Below are positions 16,683-25,117 of a stretch of 48,725 nucleotides of DNA, piece by piece. The notes beneath the pieces are model-generated. The model did no database searches. It saw nothing but the letters and a program-made list of their open reading frames with translations, and was not told the origin of the DNA. Source of the DNA: Mycobacterium sp. Its GTDB lineage: Bacteria; Actinomycetota; Actinomycetes; Mycobacteriales; Mycobacteriaceae. The translations under genes and the position numbers were made by a program. Every line of letters begins with the position of its first letter. The first letter of the stretch is position 1. The stretch covers positions 1 through 48,725 of the forward strand of contig JAOPVX010000248.1 in assembly GCA_025965975.1 (NCBI GenBank), read 5' to 3'.

Positions 16683-18166
16683 CAGTCGGGCATGCCGATC
16701 GTCTTGGCCTCCAGGTATTCCTTGTAGCCTTCTTCGCCATTGCGATAGCCGAGGCCGCTCTGCTTGGTGCCGCCGAACGGACTGGTGATTCCGAAGTGGC
16801 TCTTGCTGTTGATGGTGACGTTGCCGGTGCGTATCCGCTTGGCCACCTCGAGTGCCCGGCCGACGTCGGCGCTGCTGACCTCGCCGGACAACCCGTAGAT
16901 GGTGTTGTTGGCGATCCCGATGGCCTCGTCGTCGGAGTCATACGGCGTGACGGTCAGCACGGGGCCGAAGATCTCCTCCTGTGCGACCTGCGAATCGGGA
17001 TCGACGTCGGCCAACAACGTCGGCTGCACGTAGTAGCCCGTCGGCAGGCTCTCTGGGATACCCCCGCCCGTGACCAGCCGGGCTCCCGAGTCGATGCCGC
17101 TGTTGATCAGGCCGAGGACCTTCTGCCGCTGGGTCTCGCTGATCTGCGGGCCCTGCATGTTGCCCGGAGTCCACGGGTCGCCGACCGGGAAGCCTTCCAT
17201 GCTTGCCTTGAGGATGGCCAACCCTTCCTCATAGCGGCTGCGGGGCAACAGGATTCGGCTCGGCAGGATGCAACTCTGGCCCGACATCACGCACGCCATC
17301 ATCGCCGCCATCGGTAAGGCCGAGTTGAAGTCGGCGTCGTCGAGCACGATGTGGGCGGACTTGCCGCCCAACTCCAGCAGCGTCTTCTTGACCGTCGACG
17401 CGCCTGCGGCCAGGATCGCCCGGCCGGTCGCCGTCGACCCGGTGAACGTGATCATGTCCACCCTCGGGTCGGCCGACAGCGCGGCGCCGACCTCGTTGGC
17501 GTTGGACACCACCACGTTGAACACCCCGGCCGGGATGTCGGTCTCCTCCGCGACGATCCGGCCCAGCTCGCTGCCCGACCACGGAGTGAGTTGCGCGGGT
17601 TTGAGCACCACGGTGTTGCCGGCCATCAGCGCGGGCACGGTCTCAGCGACGTTGAGGTAGAACGGGACATTCCACGGTGTGATCGCACCGACCACACCGA
17701 CCGGCTCGTAGTGGACCTTGCGTCGTGCCGGGCCGAGCGGCGTTTCGTGCAAACCGGTGTCGACGAGGTACTCGAACGCCCGGCCGTGCTCGGCCCAGTG
17801 CCTGACTTCCCCAATGGGGCTTTCGATCTGACTGCCAGACACGGTAACCGGGCAGCCGACCTCGGTGATCAGGACGCGGCGCAGCCGCTCCTTGTCTTTC
17901 TCGAGTGCCGCATGGAGCTGGGTGAGGCAGTGGTAGCGGAACTCGAGGTCGCGCGACCAATCGCCTGCGTCGAATGCGCGGCGGGCCGCGCCAACAGCGC
18001 GCTCCATGTCGGCGACGGTGCCGTCGGTGGCCCGCCCGGCCACTTCCTCACTGGCCGGATGAATCACATCGAATGTCGCGCCGCTGTTGGTGAACTGCAA
18101 TTCGCCGTCGATGAGCATCCGCTCGTCACCCGCCAGCACGCCCGCGTCAGTCTGCACTCCCGTCAT
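16682..18166 (-). CDS. Aldehyde dehydrogenase family protein
   Basis: This 494-residue NAD(P)-dependent dehydrogenase has the catalytic cysteine at about residue 299 (MSGQSCILPSR), the general-base glutamate in TLLELGGKSAHIV, cofactor loop FTGSTATGRAI, and PWNVPFYLNVAETVPALMAGNTVVLKPAQLTPW. ATG 18166 is the start: it lies exactly 36 nt from the outer edge of operator (a), matching the spacing of other genes with this element, and no ribosome binding site precedes it, so the mRNA is probably leaderless. A TTG at 18175 is less likely. It is cotranscribed with the SnoaL gene and adjoins the TetR gene; likely oxidises an aldehyde made in the regulon's pathway. Confidence 0.9.
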   Translation of the reverse strand: MTGVQTDAGVLAGDERMLIDGELQFTNSGATFDVIHPASEEVAGRATDGTVADMERAVGAARRAFDAGDWSRDLEFRYHCLTQLHAALEKDKERLRRVLITEVGCPVTVSGSQIESPIGEVRHWAEHGRAFEYLVDTGLHETPLGPARRKVHYEPVGVVGAITPWNVPFYLNVAETVPALMAGNTVVLKPAQLTPWSGSELGRIVAEETDIPAGVFNVVVSNANEVGAALSADPRVDMITFTGSTATGRAILAAGASTVKKTLLELGGKSAHIVLDDADFNSALPMAAMMACVMSGQSCILPSRILLPRSRYEEGLAILKASMEGFPVGDPWTPGNMQGPQISETQRQKVLGLINSGIDSGARLVTGGGIPESLPTGYYVQPTLLADVDPDSQVAQEEIFGPVLTVTPYDSDDEAIGIANNTIYGLSGEVSSADVGRALEVAKRIRTGNVTINSKSHFGITSPFGGTKQSGLGYRNGEEGYKEYLEAKTIGMPD

Positions 18167-18176
18167 AGGAGACAAC

Positions 18177-18202
18177 TTTACAAATTGTCGCCGAAGTGTC
18201 AG
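18177..18202. promoter_or_regulatory. Regulon operator copy (a), upstream of aldehyde dehydrogenase
   Basis: TTTACA (18177-18182), 13 bp, GTGTCAG (18196-18202). It overlaps the stop codon of the TetR gene. Read toward the dehydrogenase, the distal half-site CTGACA is 36 nt from the ATG, in -35 position for a leaderless transcript. Confidence 0.75.
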
Positions 18203-18756
18203 CCGTTTTGTTTGATCCCAGCGGCATGACGGAGCTGCGCCAGGAACTGGTCGTCATCGTCGCTGCGGACGATGTAATGCGACACCGCAACGCGAATCGC
18301 GGTCGCGGCCTTGACGGCTCCGTTGGGTCCTGGCATCAGCTTCAGCAAGCGTGCCCGCATGACGGGAATGATTCTGCCCAGTTGGGCGATCACGACCTCG
18401 GGTTCGATGTCGACCAGTCGCACGCCCGAGTACGACTGCTGGTACTCGACGATGAACCGCAACGCGGCGTCGAGTTTTTCCGTCCCACGCAGGCCCGCCG
18501 TCGCCCGGCTGATACCCGTATCGAACATCTCGCGCTCGTAGACGCCGAACGCGTCGAGCAGTTCCCCTTTCGAGGCGAACCAGCGGTACAGCGTCGGACG
18601 GGAGACGCCGGCTTGCAGCGCTACTTCCGAGAGGCTCAGTTTCGTCTGACCACTGCAAGCGAGCACATCCGCGGTGGCGACCAAAATCCGGTGCCTCGTC
18701 GACGTGTCTTCGGCGAGGTCGGGGGCGTCGCGCCCTGCAGTTAGTGGTCCGTTCAC
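18199..18756 (-). CDS. TetR-family regulator 1 (paralog of the protein at 24531-25076)
   Basis: The 185-residue TetR regulator has its HTH at about residues 39-60 (KLSLSEVALQAG, SRPTLYRWF). This HTH is identical over 23 residues to that of TetR 2, and the ligand domains also align (DAALRFIVEYQQSYSGVRLVDIEPEVV versus DAALRVIVEYQQSYPGLRMVDIEPAQV). The GTG start is at 18756. It lies downstream of the decayed kinase gene and upstream of operator (a). Identical recognition helices imply the same DNA site, for which the eight-copy palindrome is the obvious candidate; this is inference. Confidence 0.88.
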   Translation of the reverse strand: MNGPLTAGRDAPDLAEDTSTRHRILVATADVLACSGQTKLSLSEVALQAGVSRPTLYRWFASKGELLDAFGVYEREMFDTGISRATAGLRGTEKLDAALRFIVEYQQSYSGVRLVDIEPEVVIAQLGRIIPVMRARLLKLMPGPNGAVKAATAIRVAVSHYIVRSDDDDQFLAQLRHAAGIKQNG

Positions 18757-18766
18757 TTCCTTGGCC

Positions 18767-19889
18767 TCAATCGTTGCGTTCTGATGATGGTAATTGCTGG
18801 GACCCCCGGTTACGGCAGCGGCACGGCCCGGCGTCGGTCACAGCGACTTCCTCAGTAGCCACGGTGTCGAGGTCATCGAGCGCGACCACCGCGCGCCGAA
18901 GGCCTTCCAACGCGATGCCTTCGTCTTGCATGCCACCCATACCCGCGGTGATCAGCGCCGCGACGTAGGGGTAAAGGGCGCCCTGCCGGTAGCGATCCCA
19001 CAGGTCGTCGCGATCTAGCTCGGGGCCGCCCGCGGCGACCAGCGCCCCGCGGTAGCCGTCGAGCAGGTCACGTTCACTGGCCTGGCGGTCGTCGGTCGTC
19101 ATGCAGGTGACCAGCGTGTAGGCCAGCTCGCGGCTCGGGTGGCCGCGCCGCACGGCCTGCCAGTCGAGCAGTCCCGCGCCACCGTTACGGAAGTAAACGT
19201 TTCCAGGATGCGCGTCACCGTGCATCACCGTGTGTGGCGGTGCATCGATGAATCGCGCCACCGCGCGGTAGTTCTCGTCGATGAAGCGGCCGTTCTCGAC
19301 GGGGATATCGGTGCGTTCAGCGAGCCGGCCCGCGGACGTTTTCAGCAGAGGCCCGGTCAGCAATGAGGCGCTGTCGGCCGACGCCGTGTACAGCCAGCCG
19401 GGCACGCGGCCCCAGAACGTTGCGTGAAGCCGGGCGAGAAGCTCGACGATCAAGCCGGTCTTGTCCTTCCAGCGGATGCAGGGTGTCGGGGAATTCGCAG
19501 CTATCGACCGCGAGATCCTCAAGCACGAGCACGAAGCGGCCGGTCAACGGATCGAAGGCCGACCCGTACGCCTTGGGCAGGCCGGTCAGTTCGGCCGCGA
19601 GCCGGCCGTAGAAGCGGGTCTCGGTCTCAGCGAGACGGCCCAACTCGCCCATCATGCGGGTCGCGGCGGTTTCGGCGGCCATCTACACGAAGACTGATTG
19701 CGGGACACCACCACCGGTGAGTGCCAGCCGGGCTCGCGACGACGTTCCCGCATCGCCGCTCATCACGGACACCGACGTCACCGTGCGTCCGATGATCTGT
19801 GAGAGCGCCCTAGCGTCGAGGTCGCCGATTGTGCGGGGCAGCGATCGAACGCGGCCGACGATCGCGTCAAGTGGCGATACGTTGGACAC
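18767..19889 (-). pseudogene. APH-family phosphotransferase pseudogene (nonsense codon plus frameshift)
   Basis: On the minus strand the N-terminal part (LDARALSQIIGRTVTSVSV ... RARLALTGGGVPQSVFV) runs into TAG at 19683-19685, where the family has Lys (AAG to TAG), and continues in the same frame MAAETAATRMMGELGRLAETETRFYG. Around 19465-19480 the frame changes (EFPDTLHPL then TGLIVELLARLHATFWG) and goes on through the catalytic VMHGDAHPGN and LLDWQ motifs to 18767. The intact form would be a phosphotransferase of the aminoglycoside/choline kinase fold, like the genes at 22424 and 23272. One substitution and one indel make it a true pseudogene candidate. GTG 19889 is the likely original start. 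Confidence 0.85.
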
Positions 19890-19938
19890 CGCGGCCCAGA
19901 TGCGACGCCAGGCCGACGATCGGCGCAACCCGATTCAT
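19867..19938 (-). CDS. Leaderless mini-ORF (23 aa) from operator (b)
   Basis: ATG 19938 on the minus strand is exactly 35 nt from the outer edge of operator (b). The frame reads MNRVAPIVGLASHLGRGVQR and three more residues to TGA, overlapping the start of the APH pseudogene. It may be a translated leader, or the displaced true start of the kinase gene. No similarity is recognised. Confidence 0.35.
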   Translation of the reverse strand: MNRVAPIVGLASHLGRGVQRIAT

Positions 19939-19947
19939 CTCGCCATG

Positions 19948-19973
19948 TTTACAAAATTGCGGTGAGTTGTAAA
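19948..19973. promoter_or_regulatory. Regulon operator copy (b), between APH pseudogene and CaiB
   Basis: TTTACA (19948-19953), 13 bp, TTGTAAA (19967-19973). This is the most symmetric copy: TTTACA and TGTAAA are perfect inverted half-sites. It lies between divergent genes, 35 nt from an ATG on the minus strand and 17 bp before CaiB. Confidence 0.75.
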
Positions 19974-19989
19974 GCTCCTGCGAGAAGGG

Positions 19990-21165
19990 ATGACGATGGC
20001 AGGACCGATGGAGGGCATCACGGTCGTTGAACTTGGCGTCTGGGTCGCCGGGCCGGCGGCAGGCGGGATACTGGCCGACTGGGGCGCGGACGTCATCAAG
20101 ATCGAGCCGCCGACCGGCGATCCGGCGCGCATGTTCGGCACGATGCTCGGGATCGAAGACGGCCAGAGCCCGCCGTTCGAGATGGACAACCGTGGCAAGC
20201 GCAGCATCGTGGCGGACCTGACGACCGATCCCGGATGCGCGACAGCGATCGAATTGCTCAGCGGCGCAGATATTTTTCTCACCAACGTGCGCCCCGCCGC
20301 TTTGCGGCGGATCGGCCTTGACTTCGATACCGTGGCCGCAGCCAATCCGGGGCTGGTGTACGGGTTGATCACCGGATACGGCGACAGCGGACCCGACGCC
20401 GACCGCGCGGCTTACGACGTCGCCGCGTTCTGGGCCAGGGCGGGATTGGCGCACTTGCTGACCCGACCAGGTGACACGCCTCCGTTTCAGCGCGGCGGCA
20501 TGGGTGATCACTCGGCGGGCATGACCCTCGCGGCCGCGGTTTGTGCGGCCCTGGTTGCGCGAACGCGAACCGGGAAGGGACAGTTGGTAAGCACCTCGCT
20601 GTACCGGCAGGGCGCCTACACCATCAGCTTCGACCTGAACACCTTCCTGATGACCGGGCATTCCATCGCGATCGGCCAGCGCGAGACGATGGGCAATCCG
20701 TGCATGAACAACTATATGGCCGGCGACCGGCGGCGGTTCTGGATCGTCGGCCTGCAGGGTGATCGTCACTGGCCTGCGCTGTGTCGGGCTGTTCGGCGGC
20801 CCGAATGGCTTACCGATGCGCGCTTCGCCACCGGGCGGTCGCGTGCCGCAAACGCCGTCGAGCTCATCGGTGAGCTCGACGAGATCTTCGCCGCCAGGCC
20901 ACTCGACGAATGGGCCAAAGTCTTTGCGGGCGAACCGGATTTCTTCTGGTCACCGATCAACTCCGTCGAAGATGTGGTGGCCGACGAGCAGTTCCACGCG
21001 GCAGGCGGCGTCGTCTACGTACCCCGCGATGCCTCAAGCGTGCCGATGGTGGCGACGCCTGCGGACTTTCACGGCACGCCGTGGGAGCCGCGGTCGGCCG
21101 CACCCGGGCTCGGCGAGCACACCGACGACATCCTTGCCGAGTTGAAGACGCGTCGAAGCTCGTAA
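19990..21165 (+). CDS. CaiB/BaiF-type CoA transferase (class III)
   Basis: The 391-residue class III CoA transferase moves CoA between carboxylic acids. It shows the N-terminal GITVVELGVWVAGPAAGGILADWGADVIKIEPP, the substrate loop FEMDNRGKRSIVADL, and the conserved aspartate in GGMGDHSAGM (about residue 176), which is the position of the catalytic Asp in the family. ATG 19990 has AGAAGGG just upstream, so unlike several neighbours it uses a normal ribosome binding site; ATG 19996 is an alternative. Operator (b) lies 17 bp before the start. A role in activating an acid for beta-oxidation with the nearby acyl-CoA dehydrogenases is inferred. Confidence 0.9.
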   Translation: MTMAGPMEGITVVELGVWVAGPAAGGILADWGADVIKIEPPTGDPARMFGTMLGIEDGQSPPFEMDNRGKRSIVADLTTDPGCATAIELLSGADIFLTNVRPAALRRIGLDFDTVAAANPGLVYGLITGYGDSGPDADRAAYDVAAFWARAGLAHLLTRPGDTPPFQRGGMGDHSAGMTLAAAVCAALVARTRTGKGQLVSTSLYRQGAYTISFDLNTFLMTGHSIAIGQRETMGNPCMNNYMAGDRRRFWIVGLQGDRHWPALCRAVRRPEWLTDARFATGRSRAANAVELIGELDEIFAARPLDEWAKVFAGEPDFFWSPINSVEDVVADEQFHAAGGVVYVPRDASSVPMVATPADFHGTPWEPRSAAPGLGEHTDDILAELKTRRSS

Positions 21166-21172
21166 ACCGACA

Positions 21173-21198
21173 TTTACAGATTGCAGCGAAACTGTCAC
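21173..21198. promoter_or_regulatory. Regulon operator copy (c)
   Basis: TTTACA (21173-21178), 13 bp, CTGTCAC (21192-21198), followed by GCT. ATG 21208 starts exactly 35 nt after the first base. It drives the leader frame, the DUF-type pseudogene and the APH gene. Confidence 0.8.
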
Positions 21199-21207
21199 GC
21201 TGTCCGA

Positions 21208-21300
21208 ATGAGCGTGGAGGTGACGACGCGAACCCGCCCGGATGTCGACCCGGCTGGCCGCGACTGCTACGCCGGCGCCAGCCCGAAGACGGGTAGGTAG
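21208..21300 (+). CDS. Leaderless 30-residue leader ORF
   Basis: ATG 21208 sits 35 nt from the edge of operator (c) with no room for a ribosome binding site, so translation would be leaderless. The frame codes for 30 residues (starting MSVEVTTRTRPDVDPAG) and ends at TAG 21298-21300, five bases before the next ATG. It may be a coupled leader peptide, or the cut-off N-terminus of another gene. No family is recognised. Confidence 0.4.
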   Translation: MSVEVTTRTRPDVDPAGRDCYAGASPKTGR

Positions 21301-21305
21301 ACACC

Positions 21306-22427
21306 ATGGGTTACTCCGCCGCAGACGAGTCGTTCACCCACCACCTTCCGCGTCCGTTCGACGAGGTGCACCATCCCGACAACACCTGGTCGGACCGGTG
21401 TTACTTCTTCGCCGCCTCACCCGACGGCAGCCTCTTGCTGGCGTCGGGTTACGGCAACAATCCCAACACCAAGACGGGCCTCGGGTACGTCAAGGTGACC
21501 TTCGCTGACGGTCGGCATTACGACTTGATGGCCGGTCGGCCGGTGACCGGCGACGATCGCGCCGACGTTGGCGCAGGCCCGATGCGGTGGACGTGCGTCG
21601 AACCGCTGAAGCGCTGGAAGCTCGAGATCGCCCCGAATGACTCCGGGATCGCCTGGGAGCTCTACTACGAACCCACCGCGCCGATGTGGGAACTGCTGCC
21701 GCTCAACGTGCAAGGCAGGGACGGCAGGCTGATCGCCGACATGTATCACATGAAGGAGCCCGGCAAGTGGACCGGCTGGGTCGAGATCGCGGGCGAGCGA
21801 ATCTCGGTCGACGGCTTCCATGGCGGGCGCGACCGCACGTTCGGGGTGCGCGTCGCCGACGAGATCGACTTCTGGCTGTGGCTGGACGCCGGTTTCGAGA
21901 ATCGCGCGATTGAGGCGTGGATCGTCGAAACCTCGGCGGGTGAAGTCACGTACGTCGACGGCGGGATCACAACGACGGCACGTTGTCCAGGCGCTTCGTG
22001 AAGATCGAACACGACGTCGAGTTCGACGGCGACCGCAAGCGGCCGTCTCGTGCTGTGCTCGCCTTCACCGACGAGGACGGCCAGACGTACCGCGTCACCG
22101 CCGAGTCAACATGTCAACGCCTACTACGGGCTGCCGATGTCGAAATGCAACTACGAGGATCTCGGCGGGGGCGCGTACTTCATCCAGTACCGCTGGGATG
22201 CCAATGACCGCGACGAGCTGGTGGAGACGGAGGACAAGTCGATGGCGATCGACCAGCTGATGCGCTTCGACTTCGACGGCCAAATCGGCTGGGGCGTCTT
22301 CGAAATACTGATGGGTGGCGGCGCATATCCCCGGTATCCGAACTGGCGCCCGATGGACATGTCGAGGTTCAAACAGGACACCTCACCGGCCGACCGGCCG
22401 CCCGCGGAAAGCGCGGTCCGGCAATGA
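21306..22427 (+). pseudogene. DUF7065/DUF7064-type protein, frameshifted
   Basis: Three frames together encode one protein of about 373 residues starting MGYSAADESFTHHLPRPFDEVHHPDNTW. The first frame runs to about 21975 (YVDGG), the second continues HNDGTLSRRFVKIEHDVEFDGDRKRPS to about 22112, and the third resumes HVNAYYGLPMSKCNYEDLGGG to TGA 22427. The pattern (DRCYFFAASPDGS, NNPNTKTGLGY, VDGFHGGRDRTFGVR) is that of a mycobacterial protein of unknown function that I associate, from memory, with DUF7065/DUF7064. Two single-base shifts break it, unless they are assembly errors. The end overlaps the APH start (ATGA). Confidence 0.7.
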
Positions 22428-23488
22428 GTGTGGCCGAACAACTCAGGGCTTGGTTGCCGACGCAGCTGCCCAACGCCAAGGACGTCCGAATCGAAGGGCT
22501 AGACCGCATCGAGTTCGGGCACTCGGCGGAAATGATGGCGTTGACCATTGTCGCCGCCGAGGACCGTCAAGACGTGGTTGTGAGACTGCGTCCTCACCCG
22601 CCTGCGCTGCTCGAACCCTATGACCTGAAGCGCCAATTCGACATCCTGCGCGCGCTCGAACACACGCCGGCACGAGCACTGCGCGCGTTGTGGCCGGAGG
22701 ACTCCGGCGAGGTGTTGGGTCGCCCGTTCTTCGTGATGGAGCGAGTCGGCGGAACCGTCTACGAAATGGAAACTCCCGACGCGGCACCCCGGCACATCCG
22801 ATGCATGTGCGAAAGCATGGCAGAACAGCTCGCGGCCATCCACACCGTCGACCTACCCGCAACGGGTCTGCACGCGCTGGGCGACGGGAGCAATCACCTC
22901 GACCGCGTGATCGACCACTGGGCGGACGAAATGCATCGCGTCCAACGCGGAACGCTTCCCGCGCTGGAGCGCCTGCTGCAGGGATTGAAGGAGACCAAGC
23001 CGCAACCGTGCCCCAACATCGCCCTGGTCCACGGCGACGCTAAACCGGGCAACTTCGCGTTCGTCGGCGACGAAGTCAGCGCGGTATTCGACTGGGAGAT
23101 GACCGATGTCGGCGATCCACTCACCGATATCGGCTGGATGGAGCTGTTGTGGATGCAGCCGGTCGGGATCACCAGCCACGACGCCCCCTCCGTCGACGAA
23201 TTCATCGATCGCTATGAGGCGTTGAGCGGAATCAAGACCCAGAACCGACGGTGGTACCGCGCCATGAACGCCTACAAGATGGCGGTCATCTGCCTGATCG
23301 GCGCGATGCTGTTCGACGAAGGCGCCTCCGATGACATGAAGCTGGTGGTCGCCGCCGGCGGCACCCACCTCCTGACCCAGGTTGGCTTGGCCGAACTGGG
23401 CATCGAACAACAACTCGAATCAGGGCAGGTGGCCATTCGCGAGCAGCGCATCGCCGAGGTGCAATCCCGGGTCGCTGCACCGCACTGA
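22424..23488 (+). CDS. APH-family phosphotransferase
   Basis: The 354-residue protein has the aminoglycoside phosphotransferase/choline kinase fold: catalytic loop VHGDAKPGNFAF (about residues 202-213), metal-binding aspartate in VFDWEMTDVGDP, and the N-lobe FVMERVGGTVYEME. Relatives in mycobacterial lipid-catabolic clusters are annotated only as phosphotransferases or acyl-CoA dehydrogenase-associated kinases, so the substrate is open and antibiotic resistance should not be assumed. It is coupled to the upstream DUF-type gene by ATGA and lies on the transcript from operator (c). It converges with, and its 3' end is overlapped by, the minus-strand APH gene. Confidence 0.85.
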   Translation: MSVAEQLRAWLPTQLPNAKDVRIEGLDRIEFGHSAEMMALTIVAAEDRQDVVVRLRPHPPALLEPYDLKRQFDILRALEHTPARALRALWPEDSGEVLGRPFFVMERVGGTVYEMETPDAAPRHIRCMCESMAEQLAAIHTVDLPATGLHALGDGSNHLDRVIDHWADEMHRVQRGTLPALERLLQGLKETKPQPCPNIALVHGDAKPGNFAFVGDEVSAVFDWEMTDVGDPLTDIGWMELLWMQPVGITSHDAPSVDEFIDRYEALSGIKTQNRRWYRAMNAYKMAVICLIGAMLFDEGASDDMKLVVAAGGTHLLTQVGLAELGIEQQLESGQVAIREQRIAEVQSRVAAPH

Positions 23489-24534
23489 TCGGCTAGGCGC
23501 GCCTCGAGGAGGCCAACCGCGTCGAGGTCGTCGATGGCCTGCGTCGTGCTGATCATCGCGGCGCGCGAGACGTCGATCGGTTGCCGCCGTGACCCCATCG
23601 CGGCGGTCGATGCCGCGGCGATCCACGAGTACACCGAGAACAGCCGGTACTGCTCGCTGGCGGTTCGCTCGTCGAGCAAGACACCGTGTGCGGCCAGTGC
23701 GCGGCGGTACCGAGCGATCAAAGACGCCTCCTCGGCGCGCCGGGCCTCGACGGGGAGCGAATTGCACAGAAAGTAGGCGACGTCGCGCATCCCGGGGCCG
23801 CGGCCTGCGACGGCCCAGTCGTAGAACCCGGTGCGGCCAGCGTCGACGAACAGATTGCCGCTGTGAGTGTCGCCGTGGATGAGCGTGCACTCACCCTCGC
23901 TGAACAACCCGATCACGTCAAGGGATCGCATCGCGTACAGCTCGCCGAGACGCCGGAACACCGATGGCATGTCCTGGGCGAACTGGTCCAAAGCCGAGAC
24001 GATGAACTGCGCTCGACGGTTGGCCATTCCGGAGTCCACGGGCTTGCGTTTCATCCCCGACGGTGTGGGCAACCAGGCCAGGTCGCTCCCCCAAAAGGCC
24101 GCGTGCAGTGTCGCGAGCTCGTCCATCAGGGACACTGCGACGGCCCGAATGTCGTCGTCCGATGGGCCGGGGAAGACGCATCCGGCCGCTTCGAGGTCCT
24201 CCAGCACCATCATGAACGAGCCGTCGTCACCGTCGAAGTCGGCGTGGTACACCTGCGGCACCCGGACGGGCAGCTCCTTACCCACGTTCGCGTACAGGCG
24301 CGCCTCGGCGACGCCAAGACCGATCTGTCGCAAGAACTTTCGCTGCTCCTCGGTGAACGGCTGCAGCTTGACGAACACCGTGGCGGGCAGGTCGGAGGCG
24401 CCGGTCAGGCGCACGCGAGCCCGGCCCGTGGTGCCGGAATGGGCGTCGAGTACCTCGACGCCAGTCACCGGGCGGCCGAGGACTTCACCGAACCAGTCCG
24501 GCGTGAGCTCCTCTGTCCGGAACGGGATGCTCAC
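23272..24534 (-). CDS. APH-family phosphotransferase 2, with C-terminal run-on
   Basis: From GTG 24534, whose GTGA overlaps the TetR 2 stop, the frame gives 420 residues. The kinase-like core is complete: RARVRLTGASDLPATVFVKLQPF, MVLEDLEAAGCVFPG, catalytic CTLIHGDTHSGNLFV, FYDWAVAGRGPGMRDVAYFL. The recognisable domain ends near IDDLDAVGLLEARLADQ; the last 70 or so residues are low-complexity, lie antisense to the end of the plus-strand APH gene, and end at 23272. The native stop has probably been lost. It is a homolog of the kinase pseudogene at 18767, and both adjoin a TetR paralog, which points to duplication of a TetR-kinase pair. Confidence 0.8.
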   Translation of the reverse strand: MSIPFRTEELTPDWFGEVLGRPVTGVEVLDAHSGTTGRARVRLTGASDLPATVFVKLQPFTEEQRKFLRQIGLGVAEARLYANVGKELPVRVPQVYHADFDGDDGSFMMVLEDLEAAGCVFPGPSDDDIRAVAVSLMDELATLHAAFWGSDLAWLPTPSGMKRKPVDSGMANRRAQFIVSALDQFAQDMPSVFRRLGELYAMRSLDVIGLFSEGECTLIHGDTHSGNLFVDAGRTGFYDWAVAGRGPGMRDVAYFLCNSLPVEARRAEEASLIARYRRALAAHGVLLDERTASEQYRLFSVYSWIAAASTAAMGSRRQPIDVSRAAMISTTQAIDDLDAVGLLEARLADQCGAATRDCTSAMRCSRMATCPDSSCCSMPSSAKPTWVRRWVPPAATTSFMSSEAPSSNSIAPIRQMTAIL

Positions 24535-25076
24535 GATGTCCTCCCGCGGGCACGGACCCCCGCCGCGTGCCGGAGCTGGGCGAGGAAGTCGTCGGCGTCG
24601 TCGCTGCACACCAGGTAGTGCGATATCGCAACGCGCACCGCCGTTGCGACAGCCAAGTCGGCATCCTGGTCCGTGGTGAATCGCGCGAGACGTTCGCGCA
24701 TGAGTGGAATGACGCGGGAAAGTCGCCTGATGACCTGCGCGGGCTCGATGTCGACCATGCGCAGTCCTGGATACGACTGCTGGTATTCCACGATGACGCG
24801 TAAAGCCGCATCGAGCCTCTCGCTTTGCGGCACGCCTGCGGTCGCCTCGGCCACCGCGTGCTCGTAAAACCGTCGCTCCCAGACCACGAAGGCATCGAGC
24901 AGATCCCTCTTCGAGTCGAACCAGCGATAGAGCGTCGGCCGCGACACCCCCGCCTGCAGCGCCACCTCGGAAAGGCTGAGCTTGGTCATCCCGTTGCGCC
25001 CGAGCACCTCCGCGGTAGCGGCCAGAATTCGCTGCCGAGTCGAGTTGTCTTCGTCCACGGGTGACGGGCGCACCAT
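24531..25076 (-). CDS. TetR-family regulator 2 (paralog of the protein at 18199-18756)
   Basis: The 181-residue TetR protein has its HTH at about residues 32-53 (KLSLSEVALQAG, SRPTLYRWF), identical to that of TetR 1, with a related ligand domain (YQQSYPGLRMVDIEPAQVIRRLSRVIPLMRERL). It starts MVRP at ATG 25076; GTG 25073, the second codon, lies exactly 35 nt from operator (d) and could be the true leaderless start. It is divergent from the P450 gene across operator (d), the classic arrangement of an autoregulated TetR repressor, and coupled to a kinase gene downstream. It is the best candidate for the regulator of the eight-copy palindrome. Confidence 0.9.
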   Translation of the reverse strand: MVRPSPVDEDNSTRQRILAATAEVLGRNGMTKLSLSEVALQAGVSRPTLYRWFDSKRDLLDAFVVWERRFYEHAVAEATAGVPQSERLDAALRVIVEYQQSYPGLRMVDIEPAQVIRRLSRVIPLMRERLARFTTDQDADLAVATAVRVAISHYLVCSDDADDFLAQLRHAAGVRARGRTS

Positions 25077-25082
25077 GACAGC

Positions 25083-25108
25083 TTTACAAATTTTCGCCGA
25101 AGTGTCAC
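25083..25108. promoter_or_regulatory. Regulon operator copy (d), TetR 2 / P450 divergent promoter
   Basis: TTTACA (25083-25088), 13 bp, GTGTCAC (25102-25108), followed by GCT. The P450 GTG (25118) is 35 nt from the first base; on the other strand a GTG (25073) is 35 nt from the last base. The element thus fits promoters in both directions. Confidence 0.85.
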
Positions 25109-25117
25109 GCTGAATCG

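Noticed and set aside
19867-20769. 300-codon minus-strand frame opposite the CaiB gene
   Set aside because: It is antisense to a convincing CoA transferase and shows no domain. Only its last 23 codons, starting at ATG 19938 next to operator (b), were kept as a possible mini-ORF.
22424-24534. APH genes as aminoglycoside resistance determinants
   Set aside because: The fold is shared by many kinases, the context is lipid-type catabolism with TetR control, and no residue pattern specific for aminoglycoside binding is apparent.
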